This document shows, piece after piece, positions 40,094 through 48,988 of a stretch of 64,000 bases of DNA. Within the stretch, counting starts at the first letter, position 1. The number at the start of each line of letters is the position of its first letter. The DNA is from an uncultured Sphingobacteriaceae bacterium (GTDB taxonomy: Bacteria; Bacteroidota; Bacteroidia; Sphingobacteriales; Sphingobacteriaceae): contig CAMLLO010000008.1 of NCBI GenBank assembly GCA_946480915.1, positions 62,001 through 126,000 of the forward strand. The letters run 5' to 3'. The translations under genes and the position numbers were made by a program. A model generated the notes under the pieces. The model had not been told where the DNA came from and searched no databases. It saw nothing but the letters and a program-made list of their open reading frames with translations.

Positions 40094-40387
40094 ATGATAC
40101 AGCAAAATAAAGGAAAGATAAGCATTCACGAAGGCAAGAAAAATGGGGAGGAATTAATCTGGAGCGATTCAATTTGTGAAAAGGAATACCAGTATTTCGG
40201 ACAAGCCACAGAGGCTTTAGAAGCTATTACCTGGGACCAAGCAGAACATATTTGTAATAAAAAGCTTGATGCGTCATATGCTTTGCTGTTCAAATCTTTA
40301 AGAAGAAATGACAGCGGGAAATGGGAAGATGCGCAAGAACGGGTGTTATTATTCTTTGCCGAAGAGGAAAGGGCTAAACACTCCTAA
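40094..40387 (+). CDS. Small hypothetical protein
   Basis: A 97-aa hydrophilic protein (opening M-I-Q-Q-N-K-G-K-I-S-I-H-E-G-K-K; W-D-Q-A-E-H-I-C-N-K-K in the middle; ending E-E-E-R-A-K-H-S). Its composition is protein-like, with few rare residues and balanced charge, but I recognise no family. No signal peptide or membrane segment. It stands alone between a terminator-like hairpin and the convergent lipoprotein gene. Confidence 0.5.
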   Translation: MIQQNKGKISIHEGKKNGEELIWSDSICEKEYQYFGQATEALEAITWDQAEHICNKKLDASYALLFKSLRRNDSGKWEDAQERVLLFFAEEERAKHS

Positions 40388-40423
40388 GTTTCAGTTTGCA
40401 TACAGAAGAAAGGGATATTCACA

Positions 40424-41269
40424 CTAAGCTCCGTCCGGCTCATCGATTTTCGACTTGATCGTTGCCTGCAATTCCGGCGTGTCGGGGTTGAAAAGATATC
40501 CCGTTAAGGTCGTTTTTTGATTTTTCAAACATTTAACCTCCTTTATTTCCCGGCCACTAACGTAATTTCCGTTGCTGTCCAGATAGGTGATGTAAATATT
40601 AATCGGAGCAGAGGTGTTAAATACTGAAGCAGAAAACTTTTCTATCGTTCCCTGCTCGTTCTCACGGCTAATTTTCAAGCTCTTTTGTTTTCGCGTGGGG
40701 GTAAAGGATAAACCGTAAAAGTCTACATACTTATGGTCGTACCAGGTAACCAATATACTACTTACCTTATCGGGGATTACATGATCTAATAAATCAAGCT
40801 CGAGTGTCGAATTTAATTTATCCAAAACAACAGACTGCTTGATTTTTTCAGGCCCCACCGTGATATCTACTGCTTTGTGGTACACATTAAAGATGTTTGC
40901 ATAAATAAATCCGGGAACTTCGCCGGGCTGATCGGAAATATGACGATCCAGAGGTCGATCTGCTGAGAAAAAAATAACTTTATAATTTCCCGGTGCTAGT
41001 TTCTCCTTTATTTCTACCGAGTTGTCCAGCCTTACAATGTTTTTGTCTGTGGCCGGAATTCTTAACCCTTCGCGAGTGTATATATAATATTCGAAATTCC
41101 TGACACTGTCTGTTCCAATAGTCGGATCGTCTGTTTTTTCAGAAATATTTGATACAGAAAAAGATACATTGTAGTTGCGATTCTGGGCCTGAAGGAGGAA
41201 GCCTTCATCCTTTTTGCATCCGAAAATTAATAAACTTGAGAAAATCAAGGTAAGTAGAGGTGTTTTCAT
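40424..41269 (-). CDS. Lipoprotein of unknown function
   Basis: From the internal ATG at 41269 the protein is 281 aa with a clean lipoprotein signal (M-K-T-P-L-L-T-L-I-F-S-S-L-L-I-F-G-C-K-K); the upstream ATG at 41305 would add 12 polar residues. The rest is beta-rich without a catalytic motif; phrases such as L-A-P-G-N-Y-K-V-I-F-F-S-A and I-N-I-Y-I-T-Y-L recall fimbrillin-associated or surface beta-sandwich lipoproteins, but I cannot assign it. Probably cell-envelope anchored, convergent with the small gene before it. Confidence 0.65.
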   Translation of the reverse strand: MKTPLLTLIFSSLLIFGCKKDEGFLLQAQNRNYNVSFSVSNISEKTDDPTIGTDSVRNFEYYIYTREGLRIPATDKNIVRLDNSVEIKEKLAPGNYKVIFFSADRPLDRHISDQPGEVPGFIYANIFNVYHKAVDITVGPEKIKQSVVLDKLNSTLELDLLDHVIPDKVSSILVTWYDHKYVDFYGLSFTPTRKQKSLKISRENEQGTIEKFSASVFNTSAPINIYITYLDSNGNYVSGREIKEVKCLKNQKTTLTGYLFNPDTPELQATIKSKIDEPDGA

Positions 41270-41402
41270 GTGGCTGCTGATAGTTTGTTTGATTTTTTTT
41301 GTCAAGATATCAGAGCAATAATGATGTAATCGCTGGCCCCGTCCTCTTTCCCGGGTTTATCCAAACAATTGTAATGCCATCTGTTATTTAATAATTTAGC
41401 TA

Positions 41403-41419
41403 AAGACCTGGGAGGTCTT
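41403..41419. promoter_or_regulatory. 17-nt dyad upstream of the quinone reductase
   Basis: AAGACCT-GGG-AGGTCTT is a perfect 7-bp dyad, with a further AGGTC at 41425-41429, about 80 nt before the oxidoreductase start. It could be a regulator site. Confidence 0.35.
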
Positions 41420-41500
41420 GGCTCAGGTCACATTTTATCATGGATCTTACTAAAATAAATGTGTGATTTTTTCAAACGTGCTATCTAAATACCTAAAAAA

Positions 41501-42466
41501 ATGAAGGCTATTATTATAAGTCATCCTGGAAATGCGGAGGTGTTGCAATTAACAGAAAGACCTAAGCCATCGCCTGCAAGCAATGAGGTACTTATCCGTG
41601 TTAAAGCTGCCGGGGTAAATCGCCTGGATATAGCGCAGCGGAAGGGAAAGTACCCACCACCCGCCGACGCACCTATCGATATCCCTGGTGTTGAAGTGTC
41701 CGGAATTATTGAAGAATGCGGAGACGAGGTGCATACCTGGAAAATTAACGATAGTGTGTGTGCTTTAATTAGTGGTGGAGGCTATGCCGAATATGTTGTT
41801 GCAGATGCTGGATCATGCCTGCCGGTCCCTAAGGGTTTTGACTTTATTCAGGCGGCTTCTTTGCCAGAAGCGGTATTCACTGTATGGCATAATGTATTTC
41901 AGCGGGGACAGCTAAAAGCAGGTGAAAACTTTTTGGTGCATGGTGGTACAAGCGGCATTGGCGTTACAGCTATTCAACTAGCCCGAGCCTTTGGCGCCAA
42001 CGTGTATACAACTGCCGGGAGTGACGAAAAATGTAATTTTTGTACTGAATTGGGTGCAGCAGTGTGTGTCAATTACAAAACGGATGATTTTGAAAATGAG
42101 TTTCATAATGTGGGTATGGATGTTATTTTAGATATGATAGGAGGGGACTACATTCCAAAAAATATCAATATTATGCGGGAGGATGGTCGTCTGGTTTTCA
42201 TAAATGCACAAAGTCCGGCCTTGCAGGGAAATGTATTTTCTATAATAAAAAAAAGATTGACTATAACAGGAAGTACACTGAGAAGTAGGGAATTAAGTTT
42301 TAAGAGTGGGCTGGCGGATGAAATTCGGCAACAGGTATGGCCATTAGCAGAGAACGGTAAATTTAAACCAATTATTTATAGGGTTTTTCCGCTCAAAGCC
42401 GCTACTACTGCACACTACCTAATGGAGAGTAGCGAACATATCGGCAAGATCATTCTAGAAGTTTAA
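41501..42466 (+). CDS. PIG3-type NAD(P)H quinone oxidoreductase
   Basis: A 321-aa zinc-free medium-chain dehydrogenase/reductase. GroES-like N-terminal domain (V-K-A-A-G-V-N-R-L-D at about 35-44, P-G-V-E-V-S-G-I-I) and a Rossmann domain with V-H-G-G-T-S-G-I-G (about 147-155). Such enzymes reduce quinones or alkenals with NADPH. No zinc ligands of alcohol dehydrogenases are seen. It is monocistronic, with a strong terminator downstream. Confidence 0.88.
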   Translation: MKAIIISHPGNAEVLQLTERPKPSPASNEVLIRVKAAGVNRLDIAQRKGKYPPPADAPIDIPGVEVSGIIEECGDEVHTWKINDSVCALISGGGYAEYVVADAGSCLPVPKGFDFIQAASLPEAVFTVWHNVFQRGQLKAGENFLVHGGTSGIGVTAIQLARAFGANVYTTAGSDEKCNFCTELGAAVCVNYKTDDFENEFHNVGMDVILDMIGGDYIPKNINIMREDGRLVFINAQSPALQGNVFSIIKKRLTITGSTLRSRELSFKSGLADEIRQQVWPLAENGKFKPIIYRVFPLKAATTAHYLMESSEHIGKIILEV

Positions 42467-42631
42467 TTCTTCTTAAATAATAAGTTTTCCACAAATATTC
42501 AATAAGTTAAGTTCAAAATAATGTTGGCATAATATCTGTATAAACCTACGCAGATCGAATGTAACATCAGTATCAGCTGAGATAACACAAGTCAGCTTAC
42601 TGTTCTTTATATATTTTTCATCTACTTATGA

Positions 42632-42670
42632 AACGAGATAGGCACCAGGGAGACCGGTGCTTTTCTCGTT
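42632..42670 (+). terminator. Strong hairpin terminator
   Basis: Nested arms AACGAGA/TCTCGTT (42632-42638, 42664-42670) and GCACC/GGTGC (42642-42646, 42656-42660) with T-rich ends, between the quinone reductase (+) and SelO (-) genes, usable for both. Confidence 0.7.
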
Positions 42671-42688
42671 TTCGGGCATGTATGTGAG

Positions 42689-44245
42689 CTAAGAACTGCA
42701 GGATAACATAGAACATCCGGCTTTTTCATTCGCCCAATCGGGTCGTTTTTTTAAAAAATGGTCATGCTTGTCAGAATAGGGTTGTTTAATGGCATGCTGC
42801 AAGTCTGTGAATAATTGAAGATTACCTCGTTCTAATTCTTCGATAGCCTGATGAAGTAAATAGTTCCTTAGAACAAAACGGGGATTGGTTCTTTTCATCA
42901 ATTCCATAGATTCTTCGCGACTGCAGGTATTCAATTCGATTCGCTTAACATAGGTCTCCATCAGGTTAAAAAGAGCTATTAGCTCAGATGTATTTGGCTG
43001 TTGGTAAAAGCTATCTTTAAAATGGTTAAAAACCTGCTGTTCATTTTGTATATCAAGCGGCAAAGAGTGCAGCAACTGATAAAAAATAGTCATGTCAGGT
43101 TTTAAATCGGCCAGCATTTTATCAAACCTGTCGATCAAAGGAATATCCGTCTCTTTTACTCTGTCGATCCCTAACTTCTTAGCCATCATCGAATAATATT
43201 TCAACCAGAAAATGTCTTCGTAACTTTCGATTACCTCTACTAATTTGTCTTTATCCGAAACCAATGGTGCGAGGGCATTCGCCAGGCAACCAAGGTTCCA
43301 GTAGGCAATGGAGGCCTGATTACCGAAAGCATACCGCCGGCCGGGCAGATCTGTTGTATTTGGGGTGAAATTCGGGTCGTAATCATCAAGGAACGAATAT
43401 GGGCCATAATCAATTGTCAAACCCAGAATCGACATGTTATCGGTGTTCATTACTCCGTGAACAAAGCCAACCCGTAGCCATTCTACTATCATCGTGGCGG
43501 TTCTTTCTACCACCTCTTTTAACCAGTTCAGCACTTTATCTTCCCCTGATATATGCGGATAAAACCGATCGATAGTATAGTCGGTTAACTTTTTAAGATT
43601 CTCGATCTCATTTTTGGAAGTAAATATTTCAAAATTTCCGAACCGGATAAAGGTTGGTGCAACCCGCATTACAATGGCACCTGGCTCATATTCAGGATTG
43701 CCATTATAAAACATATCTCTCATTATCTGCTCGCCGGTTGATACCAGACTTAACGCCCTTGTGGTGGGCACACCTAAATGAAACATCGCCTCGCTCATCA
43801 GGTATTCGCGAACCGATGACCTTAAAACTGCTCTTCCGTCCGCTCTGCGCGAATAGGCAGTTGGTCCCGCGCCTTTTAATTGTAAATCCCATGATTTCCC
43901 TTCGTGTTCCCATTCCCCAAGGGTTATTGCTCTTCCATCGCCAAGCTGTGCGGCCCAATTGCCAAACTGGTGTCCGCCATAACGGGCAGCATATGGAGAC
44001 ATCGTCGGCGTAAGGTAATTCCCGCCAAGGATGTCGATGTCTTTTTGATCGGAAGGCTTTTGTACCCCCAATTCTTCCGCCAACTCATCCGACCAGCCGA
44101 GCAATGCCGGTTTTCTTACAGGTGTTGGGATGGCTTTACTGTAAAATACATCCGGTGTTTGTCTGGGATTAAGGTCTCCACTTTCGTCTCCGCTGAAAGT
44201 GGAAACAAATGTATTTTTATATAGTTGAGTGCTCAGTTTTTTCAT
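42689..44245 (-). CDS. selO: SelO/YdiU protein adenylyltransferase
   Basis: A 518-aa pseudokinase-fold enzyme that AMPylates proteins and takes part in redox stress defence. The family signature G-G-H-Q-F-G-N-W-A-A-Q-L-G-D-G-R-A lies at about 89-105, followed by L-Q-L-K-G-A-G-P-T-A-Y-S-R and G-R-A-V-L-R-S-S-V-R-E-Y. The C-terminus ends C-S-M-L-S-C-S-S, where many homologues have selenocysteine; Cys replaces it here. Likely monocistronic. Confidence 0.93.
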   Translation of the reverse strand: MKKLSTQLYKNTFVSTFSGDESGDLNPRQTPDVFYSKAIPTPVRKPALLGWSDELAEELGVQKPSDQKDIDILGGNYLTPTMSPYAARYGGHQFGNWAAQLGDGRAITLGEWEHEGKSWDLQLKGAGPTAYSRRADGRAVLRSSVREYLMSEAMFHLGVPTTRALSLVSTGEQIMRDMFYNGNPEYEPGAIVMRVAPTFIRFGNFEIFTSKNEIENLKKLTDYTIDRFYPHISGEDKVLNWLKEVVERTATMIVEWLRVGFVHGVMNTDNMSILGLTIDYGPYSFLDDYDPNFTPNTTDLPGRRYAFGNQASIAYWNLGCLANALAPLVSDKDKLVEVIESYEDIFWLKYYSMMAKKLGIDRVKETDIPLIDRFDKMLADLKPDMTIFYQLLHSLPLDIQNEQQVFNHFKDSFYQQPNTSELIALFNLMETYVKRIELNTCSREESMELMKRTNPRFVLRNYLLHQAIEELERGNLQLFTDLQHAIKQPYSDKHDHFLKKRPDWANEKAGCSMLSCSS

Positions 44246-44290
44246 CTTAAATTATATAAAGGCATTGTGGATCTTACAATGGTGATGAAC

Positions 44291-45751
44291 TCAACCCACC
44301 ATAACCCGATCCGGTTTAAAAATTAAAGGTATCGATAATAAAGCCCTAAACTCTTTATATCCGGTTTTACCGGGAAAGTAGGCATGCAGAAACAAAAGAG
44401 GCTTTCCATCGGGTGCCGTTACCACCGAAGGGTGACCTGGAGCCCACCATTTTTCGGTAGATTGCAATAAAGGCTTTTGCATTTTCTTGAAAGGCCCTAA
44501 AGGCGACTTAGCGATAGCAGCACCAATTCCATACTGGTCGGTTGAAAAATCGTTGCCGGCATATAATAGATAATACGTATCCTGATGCTGACTAAGCCAC
44601 ATACCTTCTACCAGGTGAGCTTCCCATTTTAAATCATTTTCAATAATCTTACTTCGTTCGCCAATAAGTGATAAGCCGTTGGGTGACAAGCGCTGGGCAA
44701 ACATAGGGGTTTTCATGTATTTTAATACCTCCTTGATCTGGCGTTTTACCGCATTTTCTTGTGTATTTGCAAAATCCGCTAAACGTTTATAGAACGATAG
44801 AAATCTTGATATAATGCTCTCAATTAACACCTGCACAATAAAAAAGCGTTCCATTGCTTTTCTGGTCTTAATCCAGGGCCAAAGTGTTTTAATGAAAATA
44901 GCGGTGAGCCGGTCTTCATTAGTGTCGAATAGTTCGAAGATAAACCCGGGATGTGTATTTAAGAGTTCGATGAGCAGACCCGGCCAAAGGTCGTTGTTAT
45001 CTTCTTTCCAAAACAAGTATGCTGTGTTTTTATCTTCAACAAAAATATGAGGATCGATTACATTTCCTTTTAATACAGGAATTTTGCCAGGAATAAAAGG
45101 GCCTTCGGGATTGCGAGAGCTTGCCATCCCAATACAGAGCTCTTGATCAATTTTGTTGCGAGCAACAAAATACACCCTGAATTCATTGCCAAACCGGTGC
45201 ATTTCTGCAGCCCAGTAATCACTCTCAAACTCGCCTTCCGATGCCCAGTCGGGCTTTTTTCCTTCCGGGAAGACATAGCTTACAAACTCCCAATGTATCA
45301 GATCTGTCGAACGAAGGATAGGGAAGGATTGGGGAGCGTCGTTGGATGTGACCAGAAGATAATAGATAGTTTTATCACTTTCTTCGACACGGATAACCGC
45401 TGGGTCACCGTAACCGTGAAGCATTTCTGAATGGATGTTTTCAGTCAGAACTTCACGGTAATGCACATTTGAGTTGCGTTTTTGGCTGTTTTTGCTACGA
45501 TTTTGTGGAAGCCTCAAGCCAAAATCTTTTGATAGCGTTTCAAACAGGTCAAGATAAGCATTGTGGTCCTGTTCCTTGACCTTATACATGCGTGTTACCC
45601 GGTTGCCACTGCTTTTTTCAGGTCCGGAAATCTCAAAACAACATGGTGAGTTTTCGTGTTGCTCGCTTATTTTTATTTCAAATCCAACGGGCAGTGTTTG
45701 CGGTGATCTTAATACAAATTCCTTTGGCACTCCGGCTTCTTTCTTCTCCAT
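44291..45751 (-). CDS. Cytoplasmic GH43-like beta-propeller protein with an insertion
   Basis: A 486-aa five-bladed propeller protein of GH43/62 type without signal peptide. The three acidic residues are visible: Asp116 (G-Y-G-D-P-A-V), Asp233 (N-V-I-D-P-H-I-F) and Glu382 (L-V-E-G-M-W). About 100 residues (255-352), helical and rich in hydrophobic and basic residues, interrupt the propeller between blades. N-terminal residues 1-100 match nothing I know. Substrate unknown; lack of a signal peptide means it would act on imported or internal glycans or be non-catalytic. Confidence 0.7.
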   Translation of the reverse strand: MEKKEAGVPKEFVLRSPQTLPVGFEIKISEQHENSPCCFEISGPEKSSGNRVTRMYKVKEQDHNAYLDLFETLSKDFGLRLPQNRSKNSQKRNSNVHYREVLTENIHSEMLHGYGDPAVIRVEESDKTIYYLLVTSNDAPQSFPILRSTDLIHWEFVSYVFPEGKKPDWASEGEFESDYWAAEMHRFGNEFRVYFVARNKIDQELCIGMASSRNPEGPFIPGKIPVLKGNVIDPHIFVEDKNTAYLFWKEDNNDLWPGLLIELLNTHPGFIFELFDTNEDRLTAIFIKTLWPWIKTRKAMERFFIVQVLIESIISRFLSFYKRLADFANTQENAVKRQIKEVLKYMKTPMFAQRLSPNGLSLIGERSKIIENDLKWEAHLVEGMWLSQHQDTYYLLYAGNDFSTDQYGIGAAIAKSPLGPFKKMQKPLLQSTEKWWAPGHPSVVTAPDGKPLLFLHAYFPGKTGYKEFRALLSIPLIFKPDRVMVG

Positions 45752-45859
45752 GAATGTTTCGTGCAGGTATTAACAATGATTTAATTACCTTGTTAAAAGG
45801 TACCATTACATCACTTTGTTTAACAGCCAGAAAAAGAGCTGGTTTGACAGCCCGGAGAA

Positions 45860-46114
45860 TTACTGGATTTTATCCAGTTCGTCGCACATGTATTTTACGT
45901 TTCTGCCTTTAAATATGTATCCATGTTCCAGAAGGATGTCGTAAAGGAAGTCTTTATGATTCTTGCTTCCAAGAATGGTTATTTCTTTATCATTAACAAA
46001 CGCGATAATATAATTGGGATTTAGCGAATATAAGTCGTAAGCTTCGTATCGGTCTTTTACTTCAAGTGATCTTAGTGTAATCGGGTTAAGGTTAGTTAAT
46101 GCAACTACTATCAT
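45860..46114 (-). CDS. Small hypothetical protein
   Basis: 84 aa, opening M-I-V-V-A-L-T-N-L-N-P-I-T, later I-I-A-F-V-N-D-K-E-I-T-I-L-G and C-D-E-L-D-K. It has an alternating beta/alpha pattern and no signal peptide. No family recognised. Real-looking composition, own short gene between GH43-like and PH-domain genes. Confidence 0.5.
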   Translation of the reverse strand: MIVVALTNLNPITLRSLEVKDRYEAYDLYSLNPNYIIAFVNDKEITILGSKNHKDFLYDILLEHGYIFKGRNVKYMCDELDKIQ

Positions 46115-46405
46115 AGTTTATCGGTTTAGTGTGTGATATCGGCACTTGTATTATCTAGCAACCGTATACGATCGTGTCTTAAATTGGATACAGTTTTTTG
46201 TTTTTTTTTTAATTAGACATAATTGACTGATACTGTTGAATTTGACCCGTCCGAAACTATTAATAGGGAAATTGAAATTACTTCTAAATCTTCATGTTGT
46301 CTTCATGTTGCCAACGTAAACTTGTAATGTTGCAATGTTAGTTTAATTGTAAAACTGATAAGGGCAATTGCGGTTAATAGAAGTTCTACCTAAAAACTCT
46401 TTATT

Positions 46406-46774
46406 ATGGGAATCTTTAATGGTTTTTTAAGTCATCCTGCTGAAGTTTCATTGAAACAGATTTCGCTGGAATATGGGTTCATCTTAGTGGATGATGAATA
46501 CGTTGAAAAGGCTTATAAAGTGAATAGGGATAAATTCATTCTTACAAATAAGCGCCTTTTATTGATTGTCCCATGCAAAAATACCCGACTTGAATACGTG
46601 TCTATTCCATATTCAAGTATCCGCAAGTTTTCTAAAGAAGGTACGGATTCAATGGATAAAGATGCGGAGTTGAAAATATGGCTTAAAGATGAAACTCTAC
46701 CCATTAAGAAAGAATTTAAGGATTGCGATGGAGTAAACGAAATCTATCAGATATTAAGTAAATATGTGCTTTGA
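46406..46774 (+). CDS. Bacterial PH-domain protein
   Basis: 122 aa matching a single bacterial pleckstrin-homology-like domain (F-I-L-V-D-D-E-Y-V-E, then F-I-L-T-N-K-R-L-L-L-I and I-P-Y-S-S-I-R-K-F-S-K-E, ending in a helix). Cytoplasmic; these domains are thought to mediate protein contacts under stress. The 291-nt gap before it holds T-tracts and two copies of CTTCATGTTG but no clear promoter. Confidence 0.75.
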   Translation: MGIFNGFLSHPAEVSLKQISLEYGFILVDDEYVEKAYKVNRDKFILTNKRLLLIVPCKNTRLEYVSIPYSSIRKFSKEGTDSMDKDAELKIWLKDETLPIKKEFKDCDGVNEIYQILSKYVL

Positions 46775-46831
46775 CCCCTACAACAAATTATCCTTCTTTT
46801 TTATGAACAATCAATTAGTAATTGACTGGCT

Positions 46832-47128
46832 TTAAACAAAGCCGTCAATTACTCTTTTTAGGTCTGAAGCTTGTAAAACTCCCGATTGCCTCCATTTTAC
46901 CTGCCCATTTTGGAATAATATCAATGTAGGTACACTTTGTACCTGATAAGAACTGGCAACAGCAGGATTTTTGTCAATATCTACTTTCAAAATAGTAGCT
47001 TTATTTCCGATCATCCCTTTTACTTGTTCAAGTATAGGAGCCATCATTTTGCACGGACCGCACCACTCTGCTGAAAAATCAACTAGTACTGGTTTACCTG
47101 AGTTTAGAATTTCTGAAAAAGTTGCCAT
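46832..47128 (-). CDS. trxA: Thioredoxin
   Basis: From ATG 47128 the protein is 98 aa with the active site W-C-G-P-C (Cys23, Cys26), the cis-proline loop V-Q-S-V-P-T-L and the K-W-R-Q-S-G turn. The upstream ATG at 47161 would add 11 residues ([11 protein letters not shown]) that thioredoxins lack. Cytoplasmic disulfide reductase. The symbol is by family; paralogues elsewhere are likely. Confidence 0.9.
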   Translation of the reverse strand: MATFSEILNSGKPVLVDFSAEWCGPCKMMAPILEQVKGMIGNKATILKVDIDKNPAVASSYQVQSVPTLILFQNGQVKWRQSGVLQASDLKRVIDGFV

Positions 47129-47199
47129 AATTAAAATGGTATATTTTGTTAACCTCTTCAACGCAATTTGGTTTGAAAAATTCGTTGGCGATAGTTAAT

Positions 47200-48291
47200 C
47201 TATGAATTGGGCAGGTAGATAGTGAACTCAGATCCTTTTCCTTCCTCGCTTTTTACTTCTATCCTTCCTTTATGACGTTCTACAATGTCTTTTGAAATAT
47301 ATAGACCCAAACCCAAACCCGATTTGTTCATGTTTGATTCGTCTACCCTGTAAAACCGGTTAAATAAAAGTGAGAGCTTCTCTTTCGGAATGCCGGATCC
47401 TTCATCCTTGACAGATAAAGCCACGTATTCGGAGGTTGACTTTGAACGTATGCTTATCTTACTCCCGTTAGGAGAATACTTGAGGGCGTTTGATAATATA
47501 TTGCAAATTACCTGTTCCAGGCGGTTTTTATCTCCACATACTTCGACGTCCATACTAAGCCCCACTTCAATTTGATGAGTATGTGATATAGGTTGCAAAA
47601 TCTGAAGGCAATCAAAAACAAGTTGCTTCAAACTGAATCTGCTCGTGATCAAAACCAGGTTCCCTGATTCGATTCTGGATACGTCTAAAAGCTCGTTTAT
47701 CAGGTTGGTAAGTTTGTTAATCTGTAAATCAGCTCTATGTAAAAGATTTTCATACCATTCCAACTTATCTTCGGCGGCCTTTCGTTCAAGTGTCTGAATA
47801 AATCCTTTCATACCCGTGATTGGCGTTTTCAGCTCATGACTGGCAATACTCATAAATTCTTCTCTTCTTCTGAGAAGGTTGGTGATTTCTGCTTTGTTTT
47901 TAACCTGTTCCAGCTCAAGCAGCTTCTCTTTACTAACATCGGTAATCGTTATGGATACACCAGTTAACTTTCCTTCATGATAAACCGGGACGAACTTTGA
48001 TTCAAACCAATGACTGGAGTTTTCATAGTCAATTCGTTTCACATCTTTAATATGATGACCTTCAAGCGCCTTCTGAAAACTTTCTATAAATGGCTCGCTT
48101 ACGTTGTTTTTAGTATCTAAAGCATAATCGAGTATATTATCTCCTGCTTTTAGTTCTTTTCCGTGGTAAAGTTTGCCATTTTCATATGCTTTTTGATTGA
48201 AAAATAAGACTGAGTAATCGGGCGCGATAAAAAACCATACATCATCTGTACTATCGAATATTGATTTAAGGATACTTCCCGTTTTTTCCAT
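47200..48291 (-). CDS. PAS-domain sensor histidine kinase
   Basis: About 363 aa from the ATG at 48291; a TTG at 48315 is less likely. An N-terminal PAS domain (about 5-125) senses a signal; HisKA has the phospho-accepting His152 in A-S-H-E-L-K-T-P-I, and the HATPase domain shows N-I-L-S-N-A-L-K-Y-S (N box), V-K-D-E-G-S-G-I-P and L-G-L-G-L-Y-I. There is no membrane segment, so it is cytoplasmic. No response regulator is adjacent; it may work with the lone receiver at 39.3-39.65 kb. Confidence 0.88.
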   Translation of the reverse strand: MEKTGSILKSIFDSTDDVWFFIAPDYSVLFFNQKAYENGKLYHGKELKAGDNILDYALDTKNNVSEPFIESFQKALEGHHIKDVKRIDYENSSHWFESKFVPVYHEGKLTGVSITITDVSKEKLLELEQVKNKAEITNLLRRREEFMSIASHELKTPITGMKGFIQTLERKAAEDKLEWYENLLHRADLQINKLTNLINELLDVSRIESGNLVLITSRFSLKQLVFDCLQILQPISHTHQIEVGLSMDVEVCGDKNRLEQVICNILSNALKYSPNGSKISIRSKSTSEYVALSVKDEGSGIPKEKLSLLFNRFYRVDESNMNKSGLGLGLYISKDIVERHKGRIEVKSEEGKGSEFTIYLPNS

Positions 48292-48514
48292 GAAAATTGA
48301 CAAATTATTAAGCAAAAATAGGAAAAAGCTGATTGCTCACCGATTTCTCGTCAAATAAAGAGTGGCGTTCAATATATGGAATGATTCGGGGGGCTACAAT
48401 ATTTTCATTTATTTTGGTTAGGGAAGTGTGTTCTTATCCGAGTCAACAGTCAAAAGTTCGAAATATTTTCTTTTCAAAAAATTAAAATGCTATTATGCAC
48501 AAAAAACGATATCA

Positions 48515-48976
48515 ATGTTAGTAATCAGAAGTCACCAGGAATTTGAAGAGTATTTAGGGAAAGAAATAGGCGTTTCAAATTGGCATACCATCACTCAGGA
48601 GCAGATAAATATGTTTTCTGATGCAACCTTAGATCATCAGTGGATTCATACAGATACCAACAGAGCAGAAACTGAAAGTCCGTTCAAAGCTACCATTGCT
48701 CATGGATATCTTACCTTGTCTCTCATTCCATATTTGTGGAAACAAGTTATTGATATCCAAAATCTAAAAATGGAGATTAATTATGGAATAGAAAATCTCA
48801 GATTTGCCCAGGCTGTTGTAGTAAACAGTGAGGTTCGTTTAAAGGTAAAATTGTCGAACATCATTAATTTGAGAGGGGTAACAAAAGCAACCATTGGCGC
48901 CGAACTTGAAATAAACGGACAAAAGAAGCCCGCGTTTACAGCCGAAACCATCTTCTTATACCACTTTATTGATTAG
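48515..48976 (+). CDS. MaoC-family hydratase
   Basis: From ATG 48515 it is 153 aa: hot-dog fold with Q-I-N-M-F-S-D-A-T-L-D-H-Q-W-I-H (D-x-x-x-x-H catalytic set) and I-A-H-G-Y-L-T-L. The upstream 29 codons read basic and non-homologous, so I start at the internal ATG. It probably acts on enoyl-CoA. Unlike the MaoC gene at 18 kb, it keeps the D-H-Q-W-I-H spacing of nodulation protein N-like hydratases. It is 12 nt from a binding-lipoprotein gene. Confidence 0.83.
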   Translation: MLVIRSHQEFEEYLGKEIGVSNWHTITQEQINMFSDATLDHQWIHTDTNRAETESPFKATIAHGYLTLSLIPYLWKQVIDIQNLKMEINYGIENLRFAQAVVVNSEVRLKVKLSNIINLRGVTKATIGAELEINGQKKPAFTAETIFLYHFID

Positions 48977-48988
48977 AAATAACGCAAG

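Noticed and set aside
39825..40097. A 90-codon + strand frame ending at the start of the 97-aa gene
   Set aside because: It spans the terminator-like hairpin at 40005-40044, has an implausibly basic C-terminus and no recognisable domain.
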